Shown here in pieces: positions 1-6,647 of a stretch of DNA of 16,050 nt. Each line of letters begins with the position of its first letter. Position 1 is the first letter of the stretch. Source of the stretch: JAJISK01 sp046759865 (GTDB taxonomy: Archaea > Thermoplasmatota > Thermoplasmata > RBG-16-68-12 > JAJISG01). The translations under genes and the position numbers were made by a program. The notes beneath the pieces were generated by a model. That model had not been told where the DNA came from and searched no databases. It saw only the letters and a list, made by a program, of their open reading frames with translations. The stretch covers positions 1 through 16,050 of the forward strand of contig JBHIDB010000020.1 of assembly GCA_046759865.1 (NCBI GenBank), read 5' to 3'.

Positions 1-144
1 ATGAAGGCGGGGATGAAGGTCGGCCCGGAGATTCATGAGAGCGACATGGCCCTCACGGAGAAGGCGGCCATGAACCTCCCCGACGACCAGAAGATGGCAT
101 TCATGGCCTCCATGGATGCGGTTAAGGCGGAGATGGGAGGATAA
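1..144 (+). CDS. 3' end of an unidentified gene (Met-rich C-terminus)
   Basis: Frame 1 is open from the first base to a TAA at 142-144, giving 47 residues. Eight of them are methionine, the rest mostly Lys, Glu, Asp and Ala, and the sequence ends in Glu-Met-Gly-Gly. The stretch is hydrophilic and probably helical, with no membrane segment. An ATG falls on base 1, but since the window begins there it is more likely an internal codon of a longer gene than a true start; upstream sequence is needed to decide. I recognise no family. Codons are G/C-rich at third positions like the other genes here, which supports coding. Confidence 0.45.
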   Translation: MKAGMKVGPEIHESDMALTEKAAMNLPDDQKMAFMASMDAVKAEMGG

Positions 145-450
145 GGGAGAAGCTGGCAGGCCCCGCCTCCGCGGGGAGAGTCGCGGAACACGACGGCAAG
201 CCAGTGCAGCTCAAGGGCTCGGACCGAATAGACGGGCTAGGCTGATTAGCTCTCCTCTACCCCGGTACCGCGACGTCATCACGCGTAGGGGTAATGTCCT
301 AACTCCTCGATGATGGACTGGATGGGGTCACTCAAGAGGGCCCGACGGGGGAGCGCTATGCTGTGCCGTGGTATTCTCGAGAGAAGAAAAGGGGCGGCGA
401 GAAGAGCCGCTGCCGATTCGGGTATCGACAGCCGAAATCAGGTCGGATGG

Positions 451-458
451 GATAAATA
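451..458 (+). promoter_or_regulatory. Box A (TATA) for the 511 gene
   Basis: GATAAATA stands out as an AT island in GC-rich surroundings. By the usual archaeal spacing, transcription would start near 480, leaving a leader of about 30 bases before the ATG at 511. That leader would begin with the hairpin at 483-500. Confidence 0.5.
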
Positions 459-482
459 GGGCCGAACGGAAAGGCGGTGCTT

Positions 483-500
483 AGCGGGCTCATGCCCGCT
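483..500 (+). promoter_or_regulatory. Perfect 7-bp hairpin in the leader of the 511 gene
   Basis: AGCGGGC, loop TCAT, GCCCGCT. It ends 10 bases before the ATG at 511 and covers most of the predicted short leader; no Shine-Dalgarno sequence follows it. As DNA it could be an operator for a dimeric regulator, as RNA a stem near the 5' end. Neither role is shown. Confidence 0.3.
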
Positions 501-510
501 GGGCAGTTTC

Positions 511-1626
511 ATGGTCGAAGTACTGGGCGACCTTCCCCTCGCCTCCGCCGCCGTCTGGATCGCCATCGGGGCGTTCCAAGTTCGCGGTAAATCCTATCGG
601 GTTTGGACCGGTGCGGCCTTCACCGCCACCGCGTTTCTGATGGGCTTTTACGCGCTCCAGGATTGGCTTACCTTGGCCCTGCCACTGCCGGCGGCCGGCC
701 CTGGTTCCTTCCCCCCTTCCCACTTCTACCTCGTCCTCGCCTCCCTCACCTTCTTCTACTTCGCGAAGTGGCTCGTCCACGGTCGGCGATGGATGGACGC
801 GTTCGTGGCTCTCCCCGCTGTCTTCATGGCGCTGCCCTACATCGCCCCGCTCTTGCCCGAGGTCGGGGACCTCTGGGCGAGCGCGTCGTTGGTTCCCTCT
901 CTGGCGGAAGGAGCGCTGACCCACTACCTCGTGTACACGATGGCCATGATCGTCGCGGGCCTGCTAATCCTCCGGCAGGGGGCCTCTCTAGCCCTGGACG
1001 CCATGGGGAGGGAGTCGTGGGCGATCCTGGCCATCATGGTGGCGGCCGCCCTCATGCTCGCCTTCGCCCTTCTGACAAACCCCTACCTCCCCGTCCTCCA
1101 GGCGAACCCGCTCTTCTCCGCCACGCTGGTCGTGCCTGGGGTATTGCTCTTGCTGGTTCTCCAGGGCGATCGGAACCAGGGCGTGATCGAGCTCTTCAAC
1201 CTGCGAGCCACCTTTCAAGGAGAGACCCTGGGTGTGTATCTCATCTACGAGACGGGCGACCTGCTCGGGGCAGCCCTCGGCGGCGACGATCGGATCGACG
1301 ACGACGTGTTCGCAGGGACCCTGGATGCCTTTCAGAGCTTCTTCACGCATGCCCTCCCCCTCCTCAAGGGCCGTTCCCTGAAGACGGCGACCTTCGGAGA
1401 CATCTCGGTGGTCATCGAGCGGGGGGACCACTGTTACCTGACAGTGGTCACGACTTCGCGCCGTCTGGGACTCATTCGGGAGCTGGCAAGGCAGCGACTC
1501 CGCGATTTCGAGGCAGACAACGCGCGGCTCCTGGAGGATTGGTCCGGGGTCCTAGATGCCCTTCAGGGAACGGAACTCGTCCTGCAGGGTTTTGTTCCGG
1601 AGGAATCCGAGGAAGACACGGCTTGA
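511..1626 (+). CDS. Seven-helix membrane protein with C-terminal roadblock/longin-like domain
   Basis: A 371-residue protein. Residues 1 to about 225 hold roughly seven hydrophobic helices, for example around 35-60, 70-90, 95-118, 135-155, 170-192 and 198-220. The remaining 145 or so residues are soluble. This tail has the pattern LIYETGDLL, then an acidic DDDVF, a helix AGTLDAFQSFF, strands around KTATFGDISVVIERG and LTVVTT, and an ending with LLEDWSG. That order resembles a roadblock/longin-like module found behind membrane sensor regions in archaeal proteins. No histidine-kinase, HAMP or methyl-accepting motif is present. A membrane receptor passing a signal through the soluble domain is inferred; the ligand is unknown. 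ATG 511 is used because an in-frame stop lies at 457-459 and no other ATG, GTG or TTG falls between. The gene ends 12 bases from the convergent HMG-CoA reductase gene. Confidence 0.75.
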   Translation: MVEVLGDLPLASAAVWIAIGAFQVRGKSYRVWTGAAFTATAFLMGFYALQDWLTLALPLPAAGPGSFPPSHFYLVLASLTFFYFAKWLVHGRRWMDAFVALPAVFMALPYIAPLLPEVGDLWASASLVPSLAEGALTHYLVYTMAMIVAGLLILRQGASLALDAMGRESWAILAIMVAAALMLAFALLTNPYLPVLQANPLFSATLVVPGVLLLLVLQGDRNQGVIELFNLRATFQGETLGVYLIYETGDLLGAALGGDDRIDDDVFAGTLDAFQSFFTHALPLLKGRSLKTATFGDISVVIERGDHCYLTVVTTSRRLGLIRELARQRLRDFEADNARLLEDWSGVLDALQGTELVLQGFVPEESEEDTA

Positions 1627-1638
1627 AGGAGACGCCGC

Positions 1639-2907
1639 TTAGGTCTCCCCGCGAATCTCTTTGAGGATTTCCTCCGCCCGGTCCATCCGCACGGCCTTCT
1701 CCTCCACCAGCCGTCGAACTACTTCGTCGACCTCGTCTAGGGTGGCTCCAACGGTCACGGCGATGTTGCGCGCATGGAGGGACATATGACCCCGCTGGAT
1801 CCCCTCCGTGGCCAGGGCGCGTAGGGCGGCGAAGTTCTGCGCCAATCCCACGGCGGCGATGATCTGGGCCAACTCCTGGGCTGTCTTCACCCCCAGGAGC
1901 TTCACGTTGGCCTTGGCGGTGGGATGGACTGCGGTGGCACCTCCCACAAGGCCCACGGCAAGGGGCACCTCGATGGTCCCCACGAGGTCACCGTTGGAGT
2001 CCGACTCCCAGACTGTGAGGGGGCTGTAGTGTCCGCTTCGGGCCGCGTAGGAGTGTGCCCCCGACTCGATGGCGCGCCAGTCGTTCCCCGTCGCGATGAC
2101 GACCGCGTCGATGCCGTTCATGATGCCCTTATTGTGGGTGGCGCAGCGGTACGGGTCCGCGGCCGCGAAGGCGTAGGCCTGAAGGATGCCCTCAACGACT
2201 TCCTCCCCCCCGATGGCCCCCTTTGAGAACGTCGCCCGGGCCCGGGCGAGGCGCCGGTCGGCGAGGTTGGAGATGATCCGGAGGTAGGCGCGGCCTCCCG
2301 TCGCCTCTTCGAGGAGGGGGGCGGCGGCCTCGGCCATCGTATTCACGGCGTTGGCCCCCATGGCATCCCGGCAGTCCACGAGGAGGTGGACGATGACCAT
2401 CGGGCCTTGGAGCGTGTCAAGGAGGCGGACCTCCACGTCACGGGCGCCGCCTCCAAACTTCACCAGAACGGGATCCTTCGCGTTGCAGAACTCGAGGAGT
2501 TCGTCCCTCATCTCCAGGACTCGTTCCCTCGCGGCGGCAGGGTCCGGGACGTCCACGAGCTGGATCTGCCCGATCATGACGGGCTCCGTCGTGTGGGCCT
2601 CGAACCCGCCGAAGGCACGGGCCATCTTGGCGGCGTTGCTCGCGGCGGCGACCACGGAGGGCTCTTCGATGGCCATGGGCACGAGGACCTCCTCCCCGTT
2701 AATCACGAAGTTCACCGCCACGCCTAGGGGGAGGGGCATGGCCCCCACGACGTTCTCGATCATCCGGTCGACGAGGGCCGGCTCCAACGCACCCGTATCT
2801 CCGACCTTTCGGGCTTCCTCCTCGCTGAGGTCCCCGTACTCCCGGACCAACGCAAGGCGGTCGCTCATGCTCTTCTTGTAGAACCCAGTGATTGCGGAAC
2901 TCTTCAC
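1639..2907 (-). CDS. hmgA: Hydroxymethylglutaryl-CoA reductase, class II
   Basis: Reduces HMG-CoA to mevalonate, the committed step of archaeal isoprenoid lipid synthesis; class II enzymes can also run in the degradative direction. From a GTG at 2907 the protein is 422 residues, the usual class II size. Visible are ITGFY near the N-terminus (6-10), ENVVG (51-55), EEPS with the catalytic Glu (81-84), the dinucleotide loop DAMGAN (181-186), ATHNKGIMNG with catalytic Lys 260, GND with Asp 276, and GHMSLH with catalytic His 378. GHMSLH and the N-terminus without membrane segments mark class II rather than the class I enzyme of most archaea. The frame stays open to an ATG at 2982, but those 25 extra residues match nothing in the family, and an AT-rich box at 2937-2946 sits as expected for 2907, so the shorter start is preferred. 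Cofactor choice (NADH or NADPH) cannot be read safely. Confidence 0.93.
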   Translation of the reverse strand: MKSSAITGFYKKSMSDRLALVREYGDLSEEEARKVGDTGALEPALVDRMIENVVGAMPLPLGVAVNFVINGEEVLVPMAIEEPSVVAAASNAAKMARAFGGFEAHTTEPVMIGQIQLVDVPDPAAARERVLEMRDELLEFCNAKDPVLVKFGGGARDVEVRLLDTLQGPMVIVHLLVDCRDAMGANAVNTMAEAAAPLLEEATGGRAYLRIISNLADRRLARARATFSKGAIGGEEVVEGILQAYAFAAADPYRCATHNKGIMNGIDAVVIATGNDWRAIESGAHSYAARSGHYSPLTVWESDSNGDLVGTIEVPLAVGLVGGATAVHPTAKANVKLLGVKTAQELAQIIAAVGLAQNFAALRALATEGIQRGHMSLHARNIAVTVGATLDEVDEVVRRLVEEKAVRMDRAEEILKEIRGET

Positions 2908-2936
2908 GGGGGCCACCCAGGAGACCCATGCGGAGC

Positions 2937-2946
2937 AAAAAATAAA
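2937..2946 (-). promoter_or_regulatory. Box A for the HMG-CoA reductase gene
   Basis: On the minus strand this reads TTTATTTTTT, the strongest AT run nearby. It is centred about 34 bases before the GTG at 2907, which gives a leader of only a few bases. It lies inside the N-terminal extension implied by the ATG at 2982, which argues against that start. Confidence 0.55.
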
Positions 2947-3009
2947 GCCTTTGTCGAAGAGCACATCGTCGTTTGTCGACATGCGTCTGCGGGAGGCGGC
3001 GTCCCAAGC

Positions 3010-3017
3010 CTCTTACT
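3010..3017 (+). promoter_or_regulatory. Weak candidate box A for trmI
   Basis: CTCTTACT, centred about 27 bases before the ATG at 3040. It is weak as a TATA element. It fits the leaderless spacing seen elsewhere in the window only for ATG 3040; 27 bases before ATG 3028 the sequence is purely GC-rich. Confidence 0.3.
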
Positions 3018-3039
3018 CTGATCGGCCATGGGCTTCGCC

Positions 3040-3789
3040 ATGGTAGAGGTGGTCCTCCTCAGCGCGAGGGGAAAGAAGTGGCGCGTTCCCGTGGACAACG
3101 GCATGCGGAGCGTACGCGGCGTGGGTCAGGTGAAGACGGATGGCCTCGTGCGACTGGTGGGACGGAGCCTCGAGGTCGAAGGACGAACCTATGCGATCCT
3201 GGAGCCCTCGATCCGCGACCAGATCGAGACCATTCAGCGGAAGGCCCAGATCGTCGGGCCAAAGGACGGGGCGTACATCGTGTTCAACACGGATCTCCAG
3301 GCTGGGGACACCGTCGTGGAGGGAGGGGCAGGGTCAGGGGCCCTCACCGTCATGCTCGCCCACGCCGTTGCCCCATCTGGCCTGGTCGTGAGCTACGAAG
3401 TCCGGCCTGACTTTCTGGAAGTGGCAAGCGGCAACGTGGGGCGGGCCGGGTACGGCGACGTGGTTCGGTTTCACGAAGCCGACATCGCCGCGGGGATCCA
3501 GGAAACGGAGGTCAAGGCCGTGACTCTGGATGTTCCCGAGCCCTGGACGGCCGTGCCCGCGGCGAAAGAGGCCCTGCGGCCCTCCGGGCACTTTGCCTCG
3601 TACTCCCCCACCGTGGAGCAGATGCGAGAGACGGTCCTCGCGCTTCGTAAAGCCGGGTTTGCGGACATCTGGAGCGTGGAGCTCCTCGAGCGACGCATGG
3701 AAGTGGGCCGAGGGACCCGGCCAGCGTTCCAGATGCTGGGTCACACCGGCTACACGACCTTCGCCCGCCGTATGGAAGTCACAGCCTAA
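3040..3789 (+). CDS. trmI: tRNA (adenine-N1)-methyltransferase, archaeal TrmI
   Basis: Methylates N1 of adenine 58 (and, in some archaea, 57) in the T-loop of tRNA with S-adenosylmethionine, which stabilises tRNA folding. The 249-residue protein has the small N-terminal beta domain of TrmI (residues 1-60, with RGKKWRVPV), the family link QIVGPKDGAYIV (70-81), SAM motif I VVEGGAGSGALT (92-103), an acidic SYE for the ribose (118-120) and LDVPEPW (163-169) with the expected catalytic Asp. It ends with HTGYTTFARR as archaeal TrmI proteins do. An ATG 12 bases upstream (3028) is also in frame and would add four residues; 3040 fits homologue length and the candidate promoter better. The gene stops 43 bases before the next plus-strand gene, which appears to have its own promoter. 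Confidence 0.93.
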   Translation: MVEVVLLSARGKKWRVPVDNGMRSVRGVGQVKTDGLVRLVGRSLEVEGRTYAILEPSIRDQIETIQRKAQIVGPKDGAYIVFNTDLQAGDTVVEGGAGSGALTVMLAHAVAPSGLVVSYEVRPDFLEVASGNVGRAGYGDVVRFHEADIAAGIQETEVKAVTLDVPEPWTAVPAAKEALRPSGHFASYSPTVEQMRETVLALRKAGFADIWSVELLERRMEVGRGTRPAFQMLGHTGYTTFARRMEVTA

Positions 3790-3801
3790 GTGCCCGGGAA
3801 A

Positions 3802-3809
3802 GGTTTAGC
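3802..3809 (+). promoter_or_regulatory. Box A for the 3833 methyltransferase
   Basis: GGTTTAGC, centred about 27 bases before the ATG at 3833. This suggests a leaderless transcript; no Shine-Dalgarno sequence precedes the ATG. Confidence 0.4.
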
Positions 3810-3832
3810 GCCTTCCCTCGCTTTCCAGCCGC

Positions 3833-4561
3833 ATGCTGCGGGACGACGAGGATGCGATGGGGCACCTCATGTGGGATCACTTCCAGGGCCAGGAGGTCCA
3901 AGAGGTGGTGGAGCGAGAGGACGGGTACATCGACGTCACGAACGGCCCCTCCTCCTACTTCGCCTCGTATGAGGACTGGGCCCGGCACGAACAGCGGGCG
4001 ATGCGATACGCCCGCGGAGGGGTCCTGGACATCGGGGTCGGGGCCGGACGCCACGCCCTCTACCTGCAAGATCAAGGCCTGGGCGTCACGGGCGTCGACA
4101 TCTCGCCCCGAGCCCTGCGGGTCGCCCGCGAGCGTGGATTGAGACGTACGGAAGCGGCGGCCGTAACCCAGTTGAGCCGCCGTTTGGGCACCTTCGATAC
4201 GCTGATGATGATGGGGAACAACTTCGGCCTGTTTGCCAACCCGCGTCGGATGCGATGGCTACTCCGCCGGTTTGCGGGGATGACCACCGAAGCCGCGCGC
4301 ATCATCGCCGAGACGCGGGACGTCTATCAGACGGAGAGGCCGGAGCACCTGGAGTATCACGCCTGGAACCGACGACGAGGACGGATGTCCGGGCAGGTCC
4401 GGATCCGCGTCCGATACCGAAAGTACGCGACGCCGTGGTTCGACTATCTCATGGTGTCCCGGGAGGAATTGCAGGCGCTCCTGGCGGGCACGGCGTGGCA
4501 GGTCCACCGATTCGTCGAACCCGATGGCGAGTTGTACGTCGCGATCTTGGAGAAGCGATAG
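3833..4561 (+). CDS. Class I SAM-dependent methyltransferase, substrate unknown
   Basis: A 242-residue soluble protein with a Rossmann-type methyltransferase core. Motif I is VLDIGVGAGRHALYL (64-78) and motif II is GVDIS (87-91). A following segment, FDTLMMMGNNFGLF, matches motif IV in the small-molecule/ubiE-like group. The C-terminal third (about 175-242) is rich in Arg, Tyr and Trp and includes a WFDYLMVSREEL segment seen in related enzymes just before the final strands. No RNA-binding domain is attached, so a small molecule or protein substrate is as likely as tRNA despite the trmI neighbour. The gene is tail-to-tail with the bPH2 gene, with 12 bases between the stops. Confidence 0.85.
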   Translation: MLRDDEDAMGHLMWDHFQGQEVQEVVEREDGYIDVTNGPSSYFASYEDWARHEQRAMRYARGGVLDIGVGAGRHALYLQDQGLGVTGVDISPRALRVARERGLRRTEAAAVTQLSRRLGTFDTLMMMGNNFGLFANPRRMRWLLRRFAGMTTEAARIIAETRDVYQTERPEHLEYHAWNRRRGRMSGQVRIRVRYRKYATPWFDYLMVSREELQALLAGTAWQVHRFVEPDGELYVAILEKR

Positions 4562-4573
4562 TTGACGTCTCAC

Positions 4574-5083
4574 CTAGGCCAGGGTGGCACTCGCGCGCAG
4601 CTCCTTCAGCTGTTTCGCAACGATGCGCTCCACCTTGGCGGGATTCCGTACGGCCTGAAAGACGAGGCTGTCCTCCCCCGTGTCGACGAAGAGGTTGCCG
4701 ATTCCGAAGAGGCGCGCCAGGATGGACTGCCGGATCTCGACCCGCTCCACCTTGTTGTAGGGCATGTACTGGACCCGCTTGCTCAGAATGCCCTCGCGCC
4801 GCGCCACGCGGTGCTCCAAGACCATGTAGCGCCGGGTGATCCGCTTGAGTTCGGCCACGAGGAAAATTACGAACGCCAGGAGGGCCGTCCCCAGCGCAAG
4901 GACCGCATTGAGGTCGTATCCGCCGACGGCCGGAAGGCCGAGGTTGAGGAAGCCCCAGGAGAGACTGACGCTCAGGCCTGCCAGGAGAAGCATGAAGAGG
5001 TAGAAGTGGAGGAAGATGAGTCGGGAGGGGGCTCCACGCCACAGGAGCCGGTCGGAAAGGCCGCTGGCCATCCCTCTGCCCAC
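4574..5083 (-). CDS. Membrane protein with bPH2 (bacterial PH-like, DUF304) domain
   Basis: A 169-residue protein with two hydrophobic helices (about 21-46 and 57-78), followed by a soluble domain. That domain runs RYMVLEHRVARREGIL, a central YNKVERVEIRQS, then RLFGIGNLFVDT, and ends with NPAKVERIV. This is the order seen in YdbS/YdbT-type bPH2 domains, which sit at the membrane; their biochemical role is largely unknown. The frame opens at a GTG (5083); an ATG at 5071 would remove four residues and may be the true start. The gene lies 34 bases downstream of the dehydrogenase gene on the same strand and is probably co-transcribed with it, although a 14-base inverted repeat lies just before it. 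Confidence 0.8.
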   Translation of the reverse strand: MGRGMASGLSDRLLWRGAPSRLIFLHFYLFMLLLAGLSVSLSWGFLNLGLPAVGGYDLNAVLALGTALLAFVIFLVAELKRITRRYMVLEHRVARREGILSKRVQYMPYNKVERVEIRQSILARLFGIGNLFVDTGEDSLVFQAVRNPAKVERIVAKQLKELRASATLA

Positions 5084-5096
5084 CCCATTGATGGGG
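5083..5096. repeat. 14-bp inverted repeat CCCCAT-TG-ATGGGG
   Basis: Perfect 6-bp arms around two bases, in the 34-base gap between the dehydrogenase stop and the bPH2 start. The spacer is too short for a stable RNA hairpin, so a protein-binding site is the likelier reading if it has any function. Confidence 0.3.
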
Positions 5097-5117
5097 AAAA
5101 GGCTTCTGGCGTCATTC

Positions 5118-6098
5118 TCAATTCTGAGAGGAGAGCACCTCCGGGTTCACGAGGAAGGGGGGCACCTCTCCACGCAGCGCCGCCAGGAGGTTCCTTGCCG
5201 CCACGACGGCCATCTCGCTCCGCGTCTCCCAGGTGGCGGAGGCAGTGTGAGGCGTCAGGACCACATTTCGCATGCCGAGGAGTTCCGGATGCACGGACGG
5301 CTCGTGCTCGTACACGTCCAAGGCGGCCCCGGCGGGACGGCCCTCCCGGAGGGCGACCACCAAGGCCTCCTCATCCACGACGGGGCCCCGAGAGGTGTTG
5401 ATGAGGAAGGCGCCTTTCCTCATCATGCGGAGTTCTTGGGTCGCGATCAAGTGTCTCGTTTTGGGCGTTAGGGGCACGTGAAGCGTGACCACGTCGGCTT
5501 CCCGGAGGAGTTGTGGAAGGGACGTGAAGCGGCCTCCCCACTCCTCCTCCCAATTCGGTTTCGGCTCTCGGCCGTGATAGAGGATCCTCATACCGAACCC
5601 TCGCGCCCGCTTTGCGACCGCCGCCCCGATGCCGCCCGGGCCGACGATGCCGAGGGTCTTCCCATACACGTCCGTCCCGAGGAGCAGCTCGGGCCCCCAT
5701 CCCACGAAGCTCCCTTCCCGGACCAGGCGATCCCCTTCCACGATGCGGCGGCTGAGAGCTAGGATGAGCGCGAGCGTGTGATCAGCGGGGGACTCCCGGA
5801 GTCCGTCGACAGGCGCGTTGGTGACGAGGATGCCCCGCTGCGTCGCCGCATCGAGGTCGATGTTATCCACCCCCGCCGCGTAGTTGGAGATGACCTTCAG
5901 GTCCCCCACGTCCATAAGCTCCCCGTCGATGAGGTCCGTCAGGAGGGAGAGGACACCCACGGATCCCTGAAGGCCTTCCCGGACCTCCTCCCGGGTGGGC
6001 ATCCGGTCTTCTTCGAACACGCGGAGGTCGGTCGCCTTTTCCAGCATCTCCAGGCCGGGTCGAGGGATCCTGCGGGTGACGAAGACACGCGGCTGCAT
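5118..6098 (-). CDS. gyaR: D-isomer-specific 2-hydroxyacid dehydrogenase, glyoxylate/hydroxypyruvate reductase type
   Basis: Reduces a 2-oxoacid such as glyoxylate or hydroxypyruvate to the D-2-hydroxyacid. The 326-residue length is normal for the GyaR/GRHPR group. The N-terminal lobe includes LLTDLID (52-58) and NYAAGVDNID (72-81). The nucleotide-binding loop is GPGGIG (153-158). The second Rossmann strand ends in YHGREPK (174-180) with Arg and no acidic residue, which favours NADPH. The catalytic set is Arg 237 in NTSRGPVVDEEAL, Glu 266 in YEHEP and His 284 in LTPHTASAT. It lacks the C-terminal ACT domain of most serine-pathway SerA proteins and ends with NPEVL, as glyoxylate reductases do. 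ATG 6098 has a box A about 28 bases upstream. The gene symbol is by similarity; the true substrate is not proven. Confidence 0.9.
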   Translation of the reverse strand: MQPRVFVTRRIPRPGLEMLEKATDLRVFEEDRMPTREEVREGLQGSVGVLSLLTDLIDGELMDVGDLKVISNYAAGVDNIDLDAATQRGILVTNAPVDGLRESPADHTLALILALSRRIVEGDRLVREGSFVGWGPELLLGTDVYGKTLGIVGPGGIGAAVAKRARGFGMRILYHGREPKPNWEEEWGGRFTSLPQLLREADVVTLHVPLTPKTRHLIATQELRMMRKGAFLINTSRGPVVDEEALVVALREGRPAGAALDVYEHEPSVHPELLGMRNVVLTPHTASATWETRSEMAVVAARNLLAALRGEVPPFLVNPEVLSSQN

Positions 6099-6120
6099 GG
6101 GCCCCGCCTAGGACCAGGGC

Positions 6121-6130
6121 CCTATTTTCG
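6121..6130 (-). promoter_or_regulatory. Box A for the dehydrogenase gene
   Basis: The minus strand reads CGAAAATAGG, centred about 28 bases before the ATG at 6098. This implies a leaderless or nearly leaderless message. It shares an 81-base divergent region with the 6180 gene. Confidence 0.5.
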
Positions 6131-6148
6131 GCTTCCCCCCACCAAAGA

Positions 6149-6157
6149 GGCTAAGAC
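6149..6157 (+). promoter_or_regulatory. Weak candidate box A for the 6180 gene
   Basis: GGCTAAGAC, about 27 bases before the ATG at 6180. It is weak in AT content but correctly spaced compared with the other promoters in this window. Confidence 0.3.
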
Positions 6158-6179
6158 CCGGTCCCCTTTCGCCGCCGCC

Positions 6180-6587
6180 ATGAAGGAGGCGAATCTCCGT
6201 CCCCTCGTCACCCGCTTCCTTGAGAACCAAGGGATGGAGGTTCACGACGAGGTTCCCCTCAACGGACGCATCGCGGACCTCGTGGGGCTCGGAGAGGGCC
6301 TAACGGCGGTCGAGCTCAAGCTGGTCGACTGGAGGAGGGGGCTTCGACAGGCGATCTGCTACCAGGTGGCCTGTGATCGATCGTACCTCTGCTTCCCCTT
6401 CCCAAAGGCCCTTCGCCTCCTATACAAGTCCCACTACATCCAGCGCGAAGGCGTGGGCCTCCTGGGGTGCCTCATGGAACGGGGGGAGGTCCGGGTCCTA
6501 CTCCCGGCGACTGCATCCCCGCGGCGCCTCCCCTTCATGGGCGAGCGCGTACGCCGCTATCTCCGGCGTAGAAGGCCGCCCGCGTAG
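6180..6587 (+). CDS. Small PD-(D/E)XK nuclease-like protein
   Basis: A 135-residue protein. After a short helix (RPLVTRFLENQG) it shows the compact nuclease pattern: Glu 24 in HDEVPL, Asp 33 in GRIADLVG, Glu 45 and Lys 47 in AVELKLVDW, then a helix RRGLRQAICYQ with Gln 57 and Gln 62, and a strand CDRSYLCFP. That spacing fits the D...ExK metal site of PD-(D/E)XK proteins, so it probably cuts or binds nucleic acid. No methyltransferase, helicase or other restriction partner is adjacent, so a lone housekeeping nuclease or a non-catalytic relative is possible. The frame remains open upstream to 5778, but that part is antisense to the dehydrogenase gene and is not counted. ATG 6180 follows the candidate box A. 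Confidence 0.7.
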   Translation: MKEANLRPLVTRFLENQGMEVHDEVPLNGRIADLVGLGEGLTAVELKLVDWRRGLRQAICYQVACDRSYLCFPFPKALRLLYKSHYIQREGVGLLGCLMERGEVRVLLPATASPRRLPFMGERVRRYLRRRRPPA

Positions 6588-6619
6588 GTGGTGAGGACGC
6601 CTTGCGAACCCCCAAACCG

Positions 6620-6627
6620 CTTTTAAG
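6620..6627 (+). promoter_or_regulatory. Box A for the metallopeptidase gene
   Basis: CTTTTAAG, about 25 bases before the GTG at 6648. It supports GTG 6648 as a leaderless start rather than the in-frame TTG at 6633. Confidence 0.55.
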
Positions 6628-6647
6628 GGGGCTTGGTTCGGGGCCGC

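Larger units (their letters stand above)
145..510. other. Intergenic region with several inverted repeats, no gene recognised
   Basis: About 365 bases without a convincing coding frame. Inverted repeats seen by eye are: CCCCGC/GCGGGG at 161-166 and 171-176; a nested pair at 258-293 (TACCCC/GGGGTA outside, CGCG/CGCG inside); GCGGC/GCCGC at 394-398 and 406-410; GATTCGG with CCGAAATC (one bulged A) across about 415-439; and AGCGGGC/GCCCGCT at 483-500. No tRNA T-loop motif, SRP GGAAGGGAGCA-like motif or RNase P core was found. The region may hold the 3' UTR of the upstream gene, the promoter of the next gene and possibly a structured RNA. In GC-rich DNA, short stems also arise by chance. Confidence 0.35.

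Noticed and set aside
161..176. GC hairpin after the first stop as a rho-independent terminator
   Set aside because: No T-run follows it, and archaeal termination depends mainly on T-runs rather than GC hairpins.
116..313. 65-codon plus-strand frame overlapping the end of the first gene
   Set aside because: It starts inside the 1-144 coding stretch in another frame and is extremely Arg-rich, as expected of a chance frame in GC-rich DNA. No start signal or family match is visible.
603..1664. Long plus-strand frame (353 codons) inside the 7TM gene
   Set aside because: It is a +2 shadow of the 511 gene: Arg/Gly/Pro-rich with no membrane pattern, whereas the 511 frame gives clean hydrophobic helices.
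5778..6179. N-terminal extension of the nuclease-like frame
   Set aside because: This part is antisense to the dehydrogenase gene and non-conserved-looking, and the promoter pair lies at 6121-6157. The gene is taken from ATG 6180.
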